Positions 10,801 through 19,649 of a DNA stretch of 64,000 bases are shown piece after piece. The stretch comes from Chionoecetes opilio (lineage: Eukaryota > Arthropoda > Malacostraca > Decapoda > Majidae). Every line of letters starts with the position of its first letter. Position 1 is the stretch's first letter. The position numbers and the translations under genes were made by a program. The stretch spans positions 152,501-216,500 of the forward strand of contig JACEEZ010007099.1 of NCBI GenBank assembly GCA_016584305.1. The letters are read 5' to 3'. The notes under the pieces are model-generated. The model ran no database searches, had not been told where the DNA came from, and saw nothing but the letters and a program-made list of their open reading frames with translations.

Positions 10801-13504
10801 AAAATTGTCTGCTGTACTACCGTAGAGCCATACAATTAAGAAAAGTCACTGAATATACCAAATGAGTTAGTGGACAAGGATACTAAACAGGTCATACCTA
10901 TAAAATATTGCTTATATTCACTAAAAATCGTCTAATGGTACCCAAATTACAATAGAAATTACGTTCTGGGTCTCAAGGGGTTAATACGAATCTTTAGGCA
11001 AACCTCCTCCCAAGACGGAGATGTCTCTCTGCTCCCTCCCCCCGGGCGACACTGCCACCACTATCACTGTCATCATTGCAGGAGGACATTGTGCGGAACC
11101 TATCAGCCGTGGACACTCCTGTGGCACTAATGGAGCCTTTCGCCTTCATTAACTTTACCAGGTGGGTGCAGACACCTATTTATATAAGAACATAAGGGAG
11201 CTACAAGAGGCCGTGAGACCTACACGTGGTAGTTCCTGTTACTTATATATAGTACTATTACCTACCTTTATTATTACCTTAAGAGGTAATATTACCTATT
11301 ACCTCTTAAGCATCTATCTGCTCACAATCTTCTATCTGATCGTCAGTACGGTTTCCGTAAAGGGCGATCTACTGGCGATCTTCTAGCTTTCCTAACTGAA
11401 TCTTGGTCATCCTCCTTTAGGGGTTTCGGTGAAACTTTTGCTGTTGCCCTTGACATATCAAAAGCTTTTGATATTGTCTGGCACAAATCTTTAATTTCCA
11501 AACTACCCTCATTCGGTTTCTATCCTTCTCTCTGTACCTTCATTTAAGTTTCCTTTCAAACCGTTCTATTGCAGCTATTGTAGACGGACATTGTTCTTCT
11601 CCTAAATCTATCAATAGTGGTGTTCCCCAGGGTTCTGTCCTATCACCCACTCTCTTTCTATTATTCATTAATGATCTTCAAAGTCTAACTCAAAGCCCTA
11701 TCCACTCCTACGCTGATGATTCTACCCTGCATTTTTCAACGTCGTTTATTAGACGTCCAACTCGACAGGAACTAAGTGATTCACGGAGAGATGCCACCGA
11801 GCGCCTAACTTCTGATCTTTCTATAATTTCTGATTGGGGCAAAAGCAAACCTTGTTTTGTTCAATGCCTCAAAAACCCAATTTCTTCACCTATCTACTCT
11901 ACAAAACCTACCAGATAACTATCCCCTCTTCTTCAATGACACTCAACTGTCTCCTTCTTCTACAATGAACATTCTAGGACTATCCTTTACTAAAAATCTG
12001 AACTGGAAATCTCACATCTCATCTCTTGCTAAAACAGCTTCTAAGAAGTTAGGTGTGCTGTGGCGTCTGCGTCCTTTTTTTTCTCCCTCCCAATTGCTTG
12101 CTCTCTACAGGGGCCTTATCCGCCCATGTATGGAGTATGTCTCACATGTTTGGGAGGATCCACCCATCAGCTCTCCTAAACAGGGTTGAGTCAAAAGCTT
12201 TTCGTCTCATCAATCTCACCTCTGACTGACTGTCTTCAATCTTTAAATCACCGCCGCAATGTTGCTTCTCTTGCTCTCTTCTACCGTTATTTTCATGCTC
12301 ACTGCTCTTCTGAACTTGCTAACTGCATGCCTCCCCCCCTCCCGCGGCCTCGCTGCACAAGACTCATTCTCATCCCTATTCTGTCCATCTTCCTAATGCA
12401 AGAGTTAATCAGTATCTTTACTCTTTCATCCCTTTCACTGGTAAACTCTGGAACTCTCTTCCTGTTTCTATTTTTCCACTTTCCTATGACTTAAATCTTT
12501 TCAAAAGAAGAGTAACAAGACACCTCCCGAACTAAATTGGCCTACCCCTCTGTTTTTATTTTATTCTCTTACTGTCTTCTTTATAGGGACTGGCAACTAA
12601 GCGGGCTTTGTGTTACCCATTTTTGTTGTGCCCTTGGCCGGTTCCTTGTGATGTAAAAAAAAAAAAAAAAAAAAAAAACCTAGCACAAAGAAAAAGTATA
12701 TGAAAAAACCGATAGAATATTTGTAGCTCCCACAGTTCTCCATCTATTTTGATGAAGCGCGTGCATAATGCTGTCTACATACTACACGATTACCTATTAT
12801 AGGAACCTTATAGGTAAAAAAAAAAGAAAAAAAAAAAAAGAGTCGGGAAATGGGATTCCCCCTTAAGGTTCCATAGTCACCGTTAATTTCTACCGTAGAT
12901 AACACTATAGTCGCCAGTCACTCGCCACTGCACTAGTGTCGCCAGGCACAATATTTACGAATTTTAGCATATACTGATTTGTATGTGCCACTGAAGAATG
13001 ATACACAGTAGTTTATATTATGTACATCACACTACATGTCTTCAGTGGCACATAAAAGTCTGTAGTGATGCTAGAATGCGTAATATATTGTGCCTGGCGA
13101 CATTAGTGCAGTGGCGAGTGACTGGCGACTATAGTGTTATCTACGGTAGCACTATATATACACATACACATATAAGTGGTTCTCCTCAGTTTCTTTGAAT
13201 GTTCTTTGGGCCGATCTGTATATGAAATTCTATATAGGTAATCATCAATATTTTTGTTTTTCCCTCCATCCCCCTGTCCCTCCCACAACCCCCCCTTCTA
13301 TATAGGTACGGCTACGCCCCTCCCATCCAGGTGAGCCTCGTACGGGACCCTGTGGAGCGAGCCATTAGCAGGTACTATCAGGCCCGAGCACCCTTCACCC
13401 TGGTAGAGAGGCAACAGCTCTTCCCTGGATCCAGACTGCCCTCTAGAAACTTTCTGAGGAAGGTGCGACTCTGGTGGTGGTAGTAGTAGTACTGTAGTAG
13501 TAGT

Positions 13505-13567
<63 letters not shown>

Positions 13568-13594
13568 CTGTAGTAGTAGTAGTAGTAGTAGTAT

Positions 13595-13628
<34 letters not shown>

Positions 13629-16600
13629 AGTAGTAGTAGTAGTAGCGCCCCCCCCTTATAGCTTGATGGTAACTTGAAGGGCTCCACAAACCCAGCGATT
13701 ACGCTGCCACCACCACAATAAGTGGGGGAAAAAAATAAAGATTTAGAGAATATGTGAGTATAACTGGGACTTAATAAACGACTCGTTAACAGGGTTTCTG
13801 TATATTATCACATACTGATGGGCCAGTATTCACATCCCCACTTAACCTAAGGTTTCACCAAAAATAATCACTGCACTATATAATTCCCGACACGACGCGA
13901 CTCTCACTCGTGTTTAACAAAAACCCAAGAATTCCTTCACCCACTGTCACTGTGTAAAGTACCTATACACACACACACTCGCGATGAATCATGGCCTTAG
14001 CTGTATACACTGGTGTGTCCACGGTCATCCACTCGGCTCAGTTCCCCACAACCTCCATCAGCACACACGTGGGTCCCTCATGGGCTAAACCACCCCCTCA
14101 GCTCACTCAGCTCAGCTCCAAACCCTTGGAAACACGTAAACCAATAAATATTTAAGTTCCAACACATAAATAATCAATCCCCTATACATCCTTATAAAGA
14201 CACCGCCCCACACATTCTTTGCAAAGGGTTGTAAGACACAACTCTCTGCACGTGTTGTCCCGGCAAGGCTTGGTGAGAGAGAGAGAAAGTATGGCTACCT
14301 TCTCCCTTCCTTGCCTTCTTGCCGTGACGTCACTAGAGACCGCGGGCACAAAATATTGTCGGAACCTATATCTATTGATTAAGAACTGAGGAGTGAAGGA
14401 AAATTGCGAGCATTTAATTACTAGACATTTATATATTACTTTACTCTCACCACTCAATGTAAACTCTTCGTCAATCATGAGTCACAGGATTAACCCTTTT
14501 TCTCGCATTACAATAGTATTTGAGGGGTGGCAGTAGTAGTGGTTAAAGCAGTGCCGGATTTGGGGTGTGGGGGGCCTGGGTGTATTGGTGGGGGTCATCG
14601 CAAGCATCAAGTTAGCATAAAGTGCGTTTTCGCGGCCGCTCTGGCCCGGTCTGGACTGGGCTAGTCTCGGGCGGCCACTGTTTTCGCGAGGCGTTCTGCA
14701 CCGTTCCAGCCCGGTCTACTCTAGTCCAACCCAGCGAGCAGGACCGCCTTGGACCAGTGTGGGGAGAACTGGCGCATGCGCACTACAGTCAGCGGGGAAG
14801 ACGACCAGGAGCTTCTCGTGCTGCTGATAAGACATGAAACACCATGATGGCCGACCATAAGACTAAAGTAATTTCACGAAAAATTACAATATTCGCAATT
14901 TGCTGAAACAACATCTTGGGAAATGAATGTACCGTCAACAACACTATAGTGGCCACTGCACTAATGTCACCGGCGCCATATATTACGAGTTTTAGCATCA
15001 CTACAGACTTGTATGTGTCACTGAAGACATGTACCGTAGCTATAGTGTTATGTAGATAATGTAAACTACGTACTGTGCACATGATGTGATCTGTAGTGAT
15101 GCTAAAACTCGTAACATATGCCCCCCTGCGACATTAGTACAGTGGCGACTGCACTAACAGCGACTAGATAGTGTTATTAACGGTAATTAAATGAAATTTC
15201 TTCATTCATTTTTTCATAGTCATCCCTGCAACTTGCCTTCCCATTGAGAAGTCAAGTAAATAAAATGCGCGCTTTTTAATAATGTGTGCATTTCTGCCCG
15301 GAGGACCGCCCACTTGATCCCCCAGCCAATAGGAACGACGAATGGGACGGGGCCAATCTCGATGTATTTTAGCGAGCATCAGTCCAGCCTGGAACGGTAT
15401 AGACTGGACTGGACCAGGGTGGTGAACGTCACGAAAACGTGCTAATAGTACGAAATGACAATACACTTTTTACCCTCGCCTGTGCCACTGATATTCTCGC
15501 TGGCACGATAAGACTCGCTCCCGACGACCCACGATACTCAGCCATGGATCTCATTGCCACCATTACCATCTCCAAATCCATAACCAAATCACGCTTATTC
15601 ATTACCAGACGCATTTTTAATTATCGGATCGGTCCTTATCGGTCCTGATTTGGAAATGAAAAATATAGAAAGTCAAGTTGGCCAACGTTTTGTGGAGGTC
15701 CGTTCTCGTAGGCCCCCCCCCTTGAACAGAGCCATAGATAGGGAGAGTTTGGCCACTCGACGCCATCTTGCCTCCATAGGATGGCAAGATGTTCAGTGGA
15801 GACAAGCTCGCAGCCTGTCTCCACTGCCTCCATTCCGCGTTGCCGCAGCGTCTGTTCACTTTGGCCTTCATAAGATGTTCATTTGAGATGCTAATGATAC
15901 TTTGTAATTATTTGTAAAGTCTTCATTACAATATATAGAACTGGAAGCAATGGAGCGTGGAGGCAATATGGCGGGGTTTAGTCCGAGCATGGCCAAACTC
16001 TCCCTAGCTACGGCTCTGCCCCTGAATCCCCCGAGGGGTTGGGTATTCCTGTTCCCAATGGACCAAACCTGATTCACATCATCAAAAATCCCTTCAATCA
16101 TGTTTGTGCTCATCATCATGCTAAATACATGTAATGAAGATAGTAATGATACTACTAATAGCTGTAAACAAGATGTCACACACACACAAATACTATATGA
16201 GGCGTTTATTTCAGAAAGTCAATAAGCGCCATCAATAAAAAAACAAAGAAAATGGCTTCAAAATGTTTCAATGTTCAAAATGTCATATTATATCTTTTGA
16301 ACCAAGCCTACACAATGATTACTTCATCATTCTGTAGGCTTGGTTCAAAAGATATGACATTTTGAACATTGAAACATTTTGAAGCCATTTTCTTAAGTTT
16401 TTTATTGACGGCGCTTATGGACTTTCTAAAACCAGCGCCTCACCTACACACCTGTTTCCCCGCACCTCTAAGTCACACTGTACGCAATATTTCCTTCATC
16501 CCCCTAAGATTTCTTATTTAATTAAGCACGAGTATTTATTTATTTCAGGACTTGGAGACGTGTTTGCAGTCTCCGCGTGATGCCGAGTGTAAATATACAT

Positions 16601-18897
16601 CCGGTAAAAGAGCTTTGGGACATACCGTAGAGTTCTTTTGTGGACACGAGGATTACTGCCCGTGAGTGTGTGTGTAAAAGCTATCAATCCTCTGCAAACA
16701 ATCAGTAATGGCTCATATACAGGTGGTAGTATACAGCAATCATCTTATACAAGTATTATCCTTATAGGAGTAGTTAGTTGTAGAAAACTGTATTTTATCG
16801 CCATGAATCAATCAGTATTTTCCTCTCCTTCTTTACTTGCATTGCTGTCCATTATTTCTTCCTGCCATCTGTCCCTCCTCGCGCTCTTCTACAACCTTCC
16901 TATCCTATAGTCTACTTATTTTAACGAGGCCAAAATGCTGCCCCCTTGCTGCTTACTGCCTGATATTTGATGCCAGGAGAAGGGAATACTACGCTTCTTC
17001 TTAATGCCAGTTGTATTTGATCATAGTTAACCCTAGTATCAGGTAAACACAGGCATCATTTTAACCAGGAGACCTTAGGATTGAATAGAATTTTTGCCTT
17101 GTTAAAAAAAATAGACTATAATGAGTAATGAGTTCAGCCTTTCCCCTCCCTGGTCTCCTCCTCTCTCTCTCCCCCACAGTGTGTTCGGGGATCAGGCAGG
17201 CTTGGCGGCGGCAATGGAGGTGGTGGAGCGCGGGTGGGCGGTGGTGGGGGTGTTGGAACAGTGGAACAAGACCCTGGCAGTGATGGAACATTACGTGCCC
17301 AACTACTTCGCCGGTGCCTCACAACTTTACTATGGTGAGGGGCGGGGCAGGGTAGAGGAGAGGAAGGGGTTGCCATGGCAGAGCAAGGGCAGGGAAGGGG
17401 TTGCCATGGCAGTGCAAGGGCAGGGAAGGGGTTGACATGGCAGAGCAAGGGCAGGGAAGGGGTTGACATGGCAGAGCAAGGGCAGGGAAGGGGTTGACAT
17501 GACAGAGCAAGGGCAGGGAAGGGGTTGACATGGCAGAGCAAGGGCAGGGAAGGGGTTGACATGACAGAGCAAGGGCAGGGAAGGGGTTGCCATGGCAGTG
17601 CAAGGGCAGGGAAGGGGTTGACATGGCAGAGCAAGGGCAGGGAAGGGGTTGACATGACAGAGCAAGGGCAGGGAAGGGGTTGACATGGCAGAGCAAGGGC
17701 AGGGAAGGGGTTGCCATGGCAGAGCAAGGGCAGGGAAGGGGTTGCCATGGCAGAGCAAGGGCAGGGAAGGGGTTGACATGGCAGAGCAAGGGCAGGGAAG
17801 GGGTTGACATGGCAGAGCAAGGGCAGGGAAGGGGTTGACATGGCAGAGCAAGGGCAGGGAAGGGGTTGCCATGGCAGAGCAAGGGCAGGGAAGGGGTTGC
17901 CATGGCAGAGCAAGGGCAGGGAAGGGGTTGACATGGCAGAGCAAGGGCAGGGAAGGGGTTGACATGGCAGAGCAAGGGCAGGGAAGGGGTTGACATGGCA
18001 GAGCAAGGGCAGGGAAGGGGTTGACATGGCAGAGCAAGGGCAGGGAAGGGGTTGACATGGCAGAGCAGGGGCAGGGAAGGGGTTGACATGGCAGAGCAGG
18101 GGCAGGGAAGGGGTTGACATGGCAGAGCAAGGGCAGGGAAGGGGTTGACATGGCAGAGCAGGGGCAGGGAAGGGGTTGACATGACAGAGCAAGGGCAGGG
18201 AAGGGCTTGACATGGCAGAGCAAGGGCAGGGAAGGGGTTGACATGACAGAGCAAGGGCAGGGAAGGGGTTGACATGGCAGAGCAAGGGCAGGGAAGGGGT
18301 TGCCATGGCAGAGCAAGGGCAGGGAAGGGGTTGACATGGCAGAGCAGGGGCAGGGAAGGGCTTGACATGGCAGAGCAAGGGCAGGGAAGGGGTTGCCATG
18401 GCAGAGCAAGGGCAGGGAAGGGGTTGACATGGCAGAGCAAGGGCAGGGAAGGGGTTGACATGGCAGAGCAGGGGCAGGGAAGGGCTTGACATGGCAGAGC
18501 AAGGGCAGGGAAGGGGTTGCCATGGCAGAGCAAGGGCAGGGAAGGGGTTGACATGGCAGAGCAGGGGCAGGGAAGGGGTTGACATGGCAGAGCAGGGGCA
18601 GGGAAGGGCTTGACATATACAGTAAACCCTCACTATAATGGACTCATAAAGAAAGATGGGGGAGGGTGTGCCTGGGGTAAAAAGGAGCCTGAACAGCACA
18701 CACAAACACTGATCACAACACGGCCTTCCACAGAGCACATCCATCCCAGCAAGACCCTCAGGAACGAGAACTTCTACCGTCCTGCCGTGGAGGAGGGAGC
18801 GAGGGAATTCTTGCGGAGCACCTTTGAGACAGAGTACGAGTTTTACCAGTTCGTCCAACAGAGACTTGACCGCCAGTACAGGGCCATCGGCAGGTAA
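3590..18897 (+). CDS. 2-O-sulfotransferase, HS2ST/UST/pipe family (split gene, start exon missing)
   Basis: Seven exons (3590-3666, 4870-5096, 11082-11161, 13306-13462, 16549-16661, 17180-17334, 18734-18897) have AG/GT borders and agreeing phases. They join into 323 residues plus stop. The family are type II Golgi membrane enzymes that move sulfate from PAPS to the 2-O position of uronic acids in heparan, dermatan or chondroitin sulfate; fly pipe acts on eggshell components. Residues 4-23 are a signal anchor, 57-66 the 5'-phosphosulfate loop (TPIIRCGSTT), 141-155 the 3'-phosphate motif RDPVERAISRYYQAR, and 209-217 FFCGHEDYC, as in HS2ST. Sequons: N44, N107, N125, and the Asn of WNKT near 246. 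The length fits the family once a short cytoplasmic start is added. Oddities: Arg61 replaces the usual Lys, and Pro120 sits where the catalytic His is expected. UST-like is the nearest fit by pattern; the exact substrate is unknown. Confidence 0.88.
3671..4574. repeat. 40-bp minisatellite in intron 1, about 22 copies
   Basis: Unit AAGGTAGCCACAGGTGTCCC followed by AAACTGTCCCAAACACCTCC, period 40, with some units shortened or extended by 10 bp. The first unit begins inside the intron 1 donor (GTAAGGCAGCC). Long open frames on both strands here are repeat artefacts. Confidence 0.95.
4754..4860. repeat. (CT)n microsatellite abutting the exon b acceptor
   Basis: An almost pure CT tract runs up to CCCTTCTCCCCACCTCAG at 4869, so the microsatellite itself supplies the polypyrimidine tract for the next exon. 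Confidence 0.9.
4870..5096 (+). CDS. Sulfotransferase exon b: stem and 5'-phosphosulfate loop
   Basis: Begins with two bases completing a codon and ends in phase 0 at ATGCAG|GTGAGC. It encodes a Thr/Pro-rich stem (residues 27-52, sequon N44), then DILLVTPIIRCGSTTLLHLL (52-71). This is the beta-strand, PAPS loop and helix in which HS2ST has PKTAST and UST has a G-K-C-G-S pattern. In this gene the loop Lys position is Arg61. The remainder (KLLAPLRGFSFTP...YVHIPDPRMQ) corresponds to the variable segment before the second family block. Confidence 0.88.
5106..5265 (-). mobile_element. SINE fragment in intron 2
   Basis: A T-tract (5106-5124) is followed by TGATGGTTGGCCCTCCGCCC, TTGGCGCAGGCTGGATT and TATAGTGACCCCTGTGAT. 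The same words occur at about 47055-47120 inside a better-preserved tRNA-derived SINE. It is inserted about 10 bp after the exon b donor, poly-A end towards the donor. Confidence 0.6.
5651..5924. mobile_element. 274-bp MITE with about 58-bp inverted ends, nested in a tandem repeat
   Basis: Left end TAAAGCCCGGTTCCCACCTT and right end AAGGTGGGAACCGGGCTTTA are perfect complements, and the match continues through CCCGCTTGTACGGCCGCCAT to TGACGTCAC. It interrupts a run of about 21-bp units (TACGGCGGTTGTACGGCAATG) at 5600-5650 and 5925-6003. Confidence 0.85.
5925..6003. repeat. About 21-bp tandem repeat flanking the MITE
   Basis: Units of the form ATACGGCAATGCACGGCGGTT; related units lie at 5615-5650 on the other side of the inserted MITE. 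Confidence 0.75.
6004..6580. other. Intron 2 stretch with SINE-like segment
   Basis: 6045-6090 holds a short inverted repeat (AGATTGGCCTTAAAAGACCAATCT). 6410-6475 (TGTGTGGGAATCCCATTGAG, then a GAGAAAATCCTATGGTTAG-type segment and GGAGCTACAGC) matches 38919-38985 within the Tigger element, so it is a dispersed repeat. No gene. Confidence 0.55.
6583..7796. mobile_element. 1.2-kb TIR/foldback element with nested inverted repeats
   Basis: The ends are CGAATTTTGGTGAGGAAGCC and GGCTTCCTCACCAAAATTCG, perfect complements, followed inward by the self-complementary AAGAAGCCGGCTTCTTACGG. Inside, 6785-6840 and 6905-6975 form another inverted repeat (GTTACAGGCAACATGAGTCA and its complement), and a palindromic MITE occupies 7208-7483. 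No transposase seen. Confidence 0.85.
7208..7483. mobile_element. Palindromic MITE, family A copy 1
   Basis: The ends are TACCGTAGATAACA and GTTATCTACGGTA. The arms carry CACTGCACTAATGTCGCCAG and its complement CTGGCGACATTAGTGCAGTG, and meet near 7340. Other copies are at 12891-13148, 14930-15185, 30340-31005 (variant) and 55280-55625 (corrupt). Confidence 0.85.
7825..8926. mobile_element. 1.1-kb TIR element in intron 2
   Basis: 7825-8010 and 8757-8926 are inverted copies: TTTCCCGCCCTTATT against AATAAGGGCGGGAAA at the ends, then GATCCCTTCAGATACC against GGTATCTGAAGGGATC, then CTGGGGGAGTGGTGGGAATG and its near-complement. The middle (8010-8757) has a few TTAGG-like words at 8610-8670 and no open frame worth calling. 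The C-rich arms resemble those of the element at 26424-29290. Confidence 0.75.
9573..10442. mobile_element. 870-bp foldback element (long near-perfect palindrome)
   Basis: The two arms of about 400 bp are reverse complements with few mismatches. Ends GATGCCTTGCAC and GTGCAAGGCACC; inner pairs GCTGGAGGACCAACAAAC / GTTTGTTGGTCCTCCAGC and TAATTTATGCATG near the turn at about 10000. No coding capacity. A degraded relative occupies about 58900-59700. Confidence 0.88.
10764..10984. mobile_element. 221-bp TTAA-flanked MITE (piggyBac-like)
   Basis: TTAA at 10764-10767 and 10981-10984 flanks CCCCTTCACGCCCAGA and TCTGGGTCTCAAGGGG, imperfect inverted ends. TTAA duplication is the hallmark of piggyBac elements. 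Classification is by ends only. Confidence 0.6.
11082..11161 (+). CDS. Sulfotransferase exon c: second family block, catalytic His replaced
   Basis: Acceptor TCATTGCAG, phase 0 start; ends with AG of a split Arg codon before GTGGGT. Encodes EDIVRNLSAVDTPVALMEPF and then AFINFT (residues 102-127). Aligned without gaps on the downstream (N/D)F-(S/A/T)-(R/K)-(F/Y)G motif, HS2ST has H-G-H-V-S-Y-L-D-F and UST has R-H-V-H-F-L-N-F. This gene has M-E-P-F-A-F-I-N-F, so Pro120 stands where the catalytic base His is expected. Sequons at N107 and N125. Confidence 0.85.
11305..12678 (+). pseudogene. 5'-truncated LINE with reverse-transcriptase domain, poly-A tail
   Basis: Frames on the plus strand give RT blocks in order: QYGFRKGRSTGDLLAFLTES, VALDISKAFDIVWHKSL, GVPQGSVLSPTLFLLFINDL, then the catalytic YADD (11709-11720), then NILGLSFTKNLNWKSHI and LLALYRGLIRPCMEYVSHVW. 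It ends with a block of the type LWNSLP followed by FKRRVTRHL. A 23-base A-tract at 12656-12678 closes it. The frame shifts at least twice (after 11545 and near 11850), so it is dead. Non-LTR retrotransposon, Jockey/CR1-like by pattern; sits in intron 3. Confidence 0.88.
12891..13148. mobile_element. Palindromic MITE, family A copy 2
   Basis: Begins TACCGTAGATAACACTATAG and ends CTATAGTGTTATCTACGGTA, perfect complements; arms carry GTCGCCAGTCACTCGCCACT. This is the cleanest copy of the family. Confidence 0.9.
13306..13462 (+). CDS. Sulfotransferase exon d: 3'-phosphate-binding motif
   Basis: Acceptor CTATATAG, one base completing Arg128; ends phase 0 at AGGAAG|GTGCGA. Encodes YGYAPPIQVSLVRDPVERAI and SRYYQARAPF (residues 129-158), containing RDPVERxxSxYYxxR. 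This motif binds the 3'-phosphate of PAPS and is the strongest family signature in the gene; Arg141 and Ser149 are the expected contact residues. The rest (LVERQQLFPGSRLPSRNFLRK) is the variable region before the FFCGH block. Confidence 0.93.
13478..13645. repeat. (TAG)n microsatellite in intron 4
   Basis: Trinucleotide GTA/TAG tract with a few TACTG interruptions, beginning about 15 bp after the exon d donor. Confidence 0.95.
13690..14620. other. Intron 4 sequence, nothing recognised
   Basis: No open frame, repeat array or paired ends that could be supported. A short GA run lies at 14275-14285. Confidence 0.5.
14630..15445. mobile_element. Possible TIR element enclosing a family A MITE
   Basis: Left segment GTCTGGACTGGGCTAGTC, GTTCCAGCCCGGTCTACTCT and GTGCGTTTTCG are mirrored at 15375-15445 by CCAGCCTGGAACGGTATAGA, GACTGGACTGGACCAG and CGAAAACGTGC. 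The match is imperfect; a MITE of another family is nested at 14930-15185. Confidence 0.5.
14930..15185. mobile_element. Palindromic MITE, family A copy 3 (diverged)
   Basis: Begins TACCGTCAACAACACTATAG and ends GTGTTATTAACGGTA. It retains the CACTGCACTAATGTC and ACTGAAGACATGTA words but has lost several segments. Confidence 0.75.
15718..16025. mobile_element. About 300-bp foldback MITE
   Basis: CAGAGCCATAGATAGGGAGA and GTTTGGCC (15728-15755) are mirrored by GGCCAAACTCTCCCTAGCTA and CGGCTCTG (15991-16018). Inner pairs are GCCATCTTGCCTCC and GGAGGCAATATGGC. Confidence 0.7.
16199..16441. mobile_element. 243-bp palindromic MITE in intron 4
   Basis: Ends GAGGCG...AGAAAGTCAATAAGCGCC and GGCGCTTATGGACTTTCT...CGCCTC. 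The arms pair almost fully through ATGGCTTCAAAATGTTTCAA to a turn near 16315-16330 (TGATTACTTCATCA). Confidence 0.88.
16549..16661 (+). CDS. Sulfotransferase exon e: FFCGH block
   Basis: Acceptor TTATTTCAG, phase 0; ends with CC of a split Pro codon before GTGAGTG. Encodes DLETCLQSPRDAECKYTSGK and RALGHTVEFFCGHEDYCP (181-218). The C-x8-C pair followed by FFCGH-x3-C is the arrangement in HS2ST (F-F-C-G-H-S-S-x-C) and UST (Y-F-C-G-Q-H), where the Cys residues form disulfides. Confidence 0.92.
16662..17179. other. Intron 5, no other feature
   Basis: 518 bp. Ends in a CT-rich acceptor tract CTCTCTCTCTCCCCCACAG. Confidence 0.8.
17180..17334 (+). CDS. Sulfotransferase exon f: helical C-terminal block
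   Basis: One base completes Pro218; ends with one base (G) before GTGAGG. Encodes VFGDQAGLAAAMEVVERGWA, VVGVLEQWNKTLAVMEHYVP and NYFAGASQLYY (219-269). It matches the family block in which helix A-x-x-x-(L/V) is followed by (F/V)-x-VG-(V/I)-x-E-x-x-x-T-x-x-x-(L/M)-E-x-x-(L/V)-P-x-(Y/F)-F-x-G. The WNKT sequon is near 246. Confidence 0.93.
17345..18614. repeat. 31-bp minisatellite in intron 6, about 41 copies
   Basis: Unit AAGGGCAGGGAAGGGGTTGA followed by CATGGCAGAGC, period 31, with point variants (GACATGACAG, GCCATGGCAG, GCAGGGGCAG) mixed along the array. Because 31 is not a multiple of three and the unit lacks stops on the minus strand, very long minus-strand frames (up to 608 codons) appear. 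They cross the intron and antisense exons and are not a gene. Confidence 0.96.
18734..18897 (+). CDS. Sulfotransferase exon g: C-terminus and stop
   Basis: Acceptor CTTCCACAG; two bases complete Glu270. Encodes HIHPSKTLRNENFYRPAVEE, GAREFLRSTFETEYEFYQFV and QQRLDRQYRAIGR followed by TAA (271-323). E-(Y/N)-E-F-Y-x-(F/Y)-(V/A)-x-x-(Q/R) followed by a basic tail is how HS2ST and UST end. The stop lies inside CAG|GTAAAC, which also reads as a good splice donor, so a rarely extended isoform cannot be excluded. No AATAAA follows within the next few hundred bases. Confidence 0.92.
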
Positions 18898-19640
18898 ACT
18901 TGGGTGTTGGGGCGTAGAGGTGTAAGTTGTGTGTAAAGCTGTGCGTTGTGTGGAGCTCAACTGTGGCTGTTGTAGTAAACTGTGATGTCAACTTTACGAT
19001 AAAACAGGAATGATTTGTACTCAGGATTATGGCTGTTGTCATGTAAACTTGGACAGGTGTTGAGATGTAAACTCTCTGTGTATACACAGTGCTAAAAGCC
19101 ATTGAGGAGGAAGGCGAGAGTCAGGGAAATACCATTGCAGGGTATCAAACTGTGTACACTGTAAGCTGTTGTGTGAGGCCTGAAGGGAAGATGTCAATGG
19201 TGTAAACTATGTGCACAGTGTTTACTTGTGTTACTGGAGAGCGGCTAGTCTGTTTGAAGCCAATGAAAAATAGAGGAAAGGTGGAAACATAAACAAAAGC
19301 AAGACAATAGTGTGCAGGCTACAGGGACCCTGGAGTTGACTGCAGTGCAAGTGTGGTTTGAAGTACGTAAACTTGGATGTAAGTCTTGTAAACTTTGATG
19401 TAGAGTTTGAGGCTGTGTGGTCACAACAAAGTGGTAGTGGGTGGAGGCAGACTAAGGTGTGTGTTACCTATGGAAGCATAATGATGCGTGTGCCAACTTG
19501 TGCGTCATGTTCAAGAGTAAGTGTTCGTGTACACTTGTATTATTATGCTGTATTGGAGAATGAGTGGTAATTATTATACACTTAATCTTTAGTATGGAGG
19601 GTAGTGTAAACTAGGAAACCTTTATAAGGGTTATCGCTGG
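18898..19640. other. 3' flank; start of the duplicated segment at 19098
   Basis: No gene. Rich in the word GTAAACTTGGATGT and relatives (TGTAAACT recurs many times). From 19098 onward the sequence is repeated at 32122. Confidence 0.6.
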
Positions 19641-19649
19641 GATGATTAC

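Noticed and set aside
13298..13687. Minus-strand poly-Tyr/poly-Thr frames
   Set aside because: Translation of the (TAG)n tract plus antisense of sulfotransferase exon d.
17134..18960. 608-codon minus-strand open frame (Pro/Leu/Cys-rich)
   Set aside because: It is the complement of the 31-bp intronic minisatellite and runs through antisense of real exons; no domain, only repeat translation.
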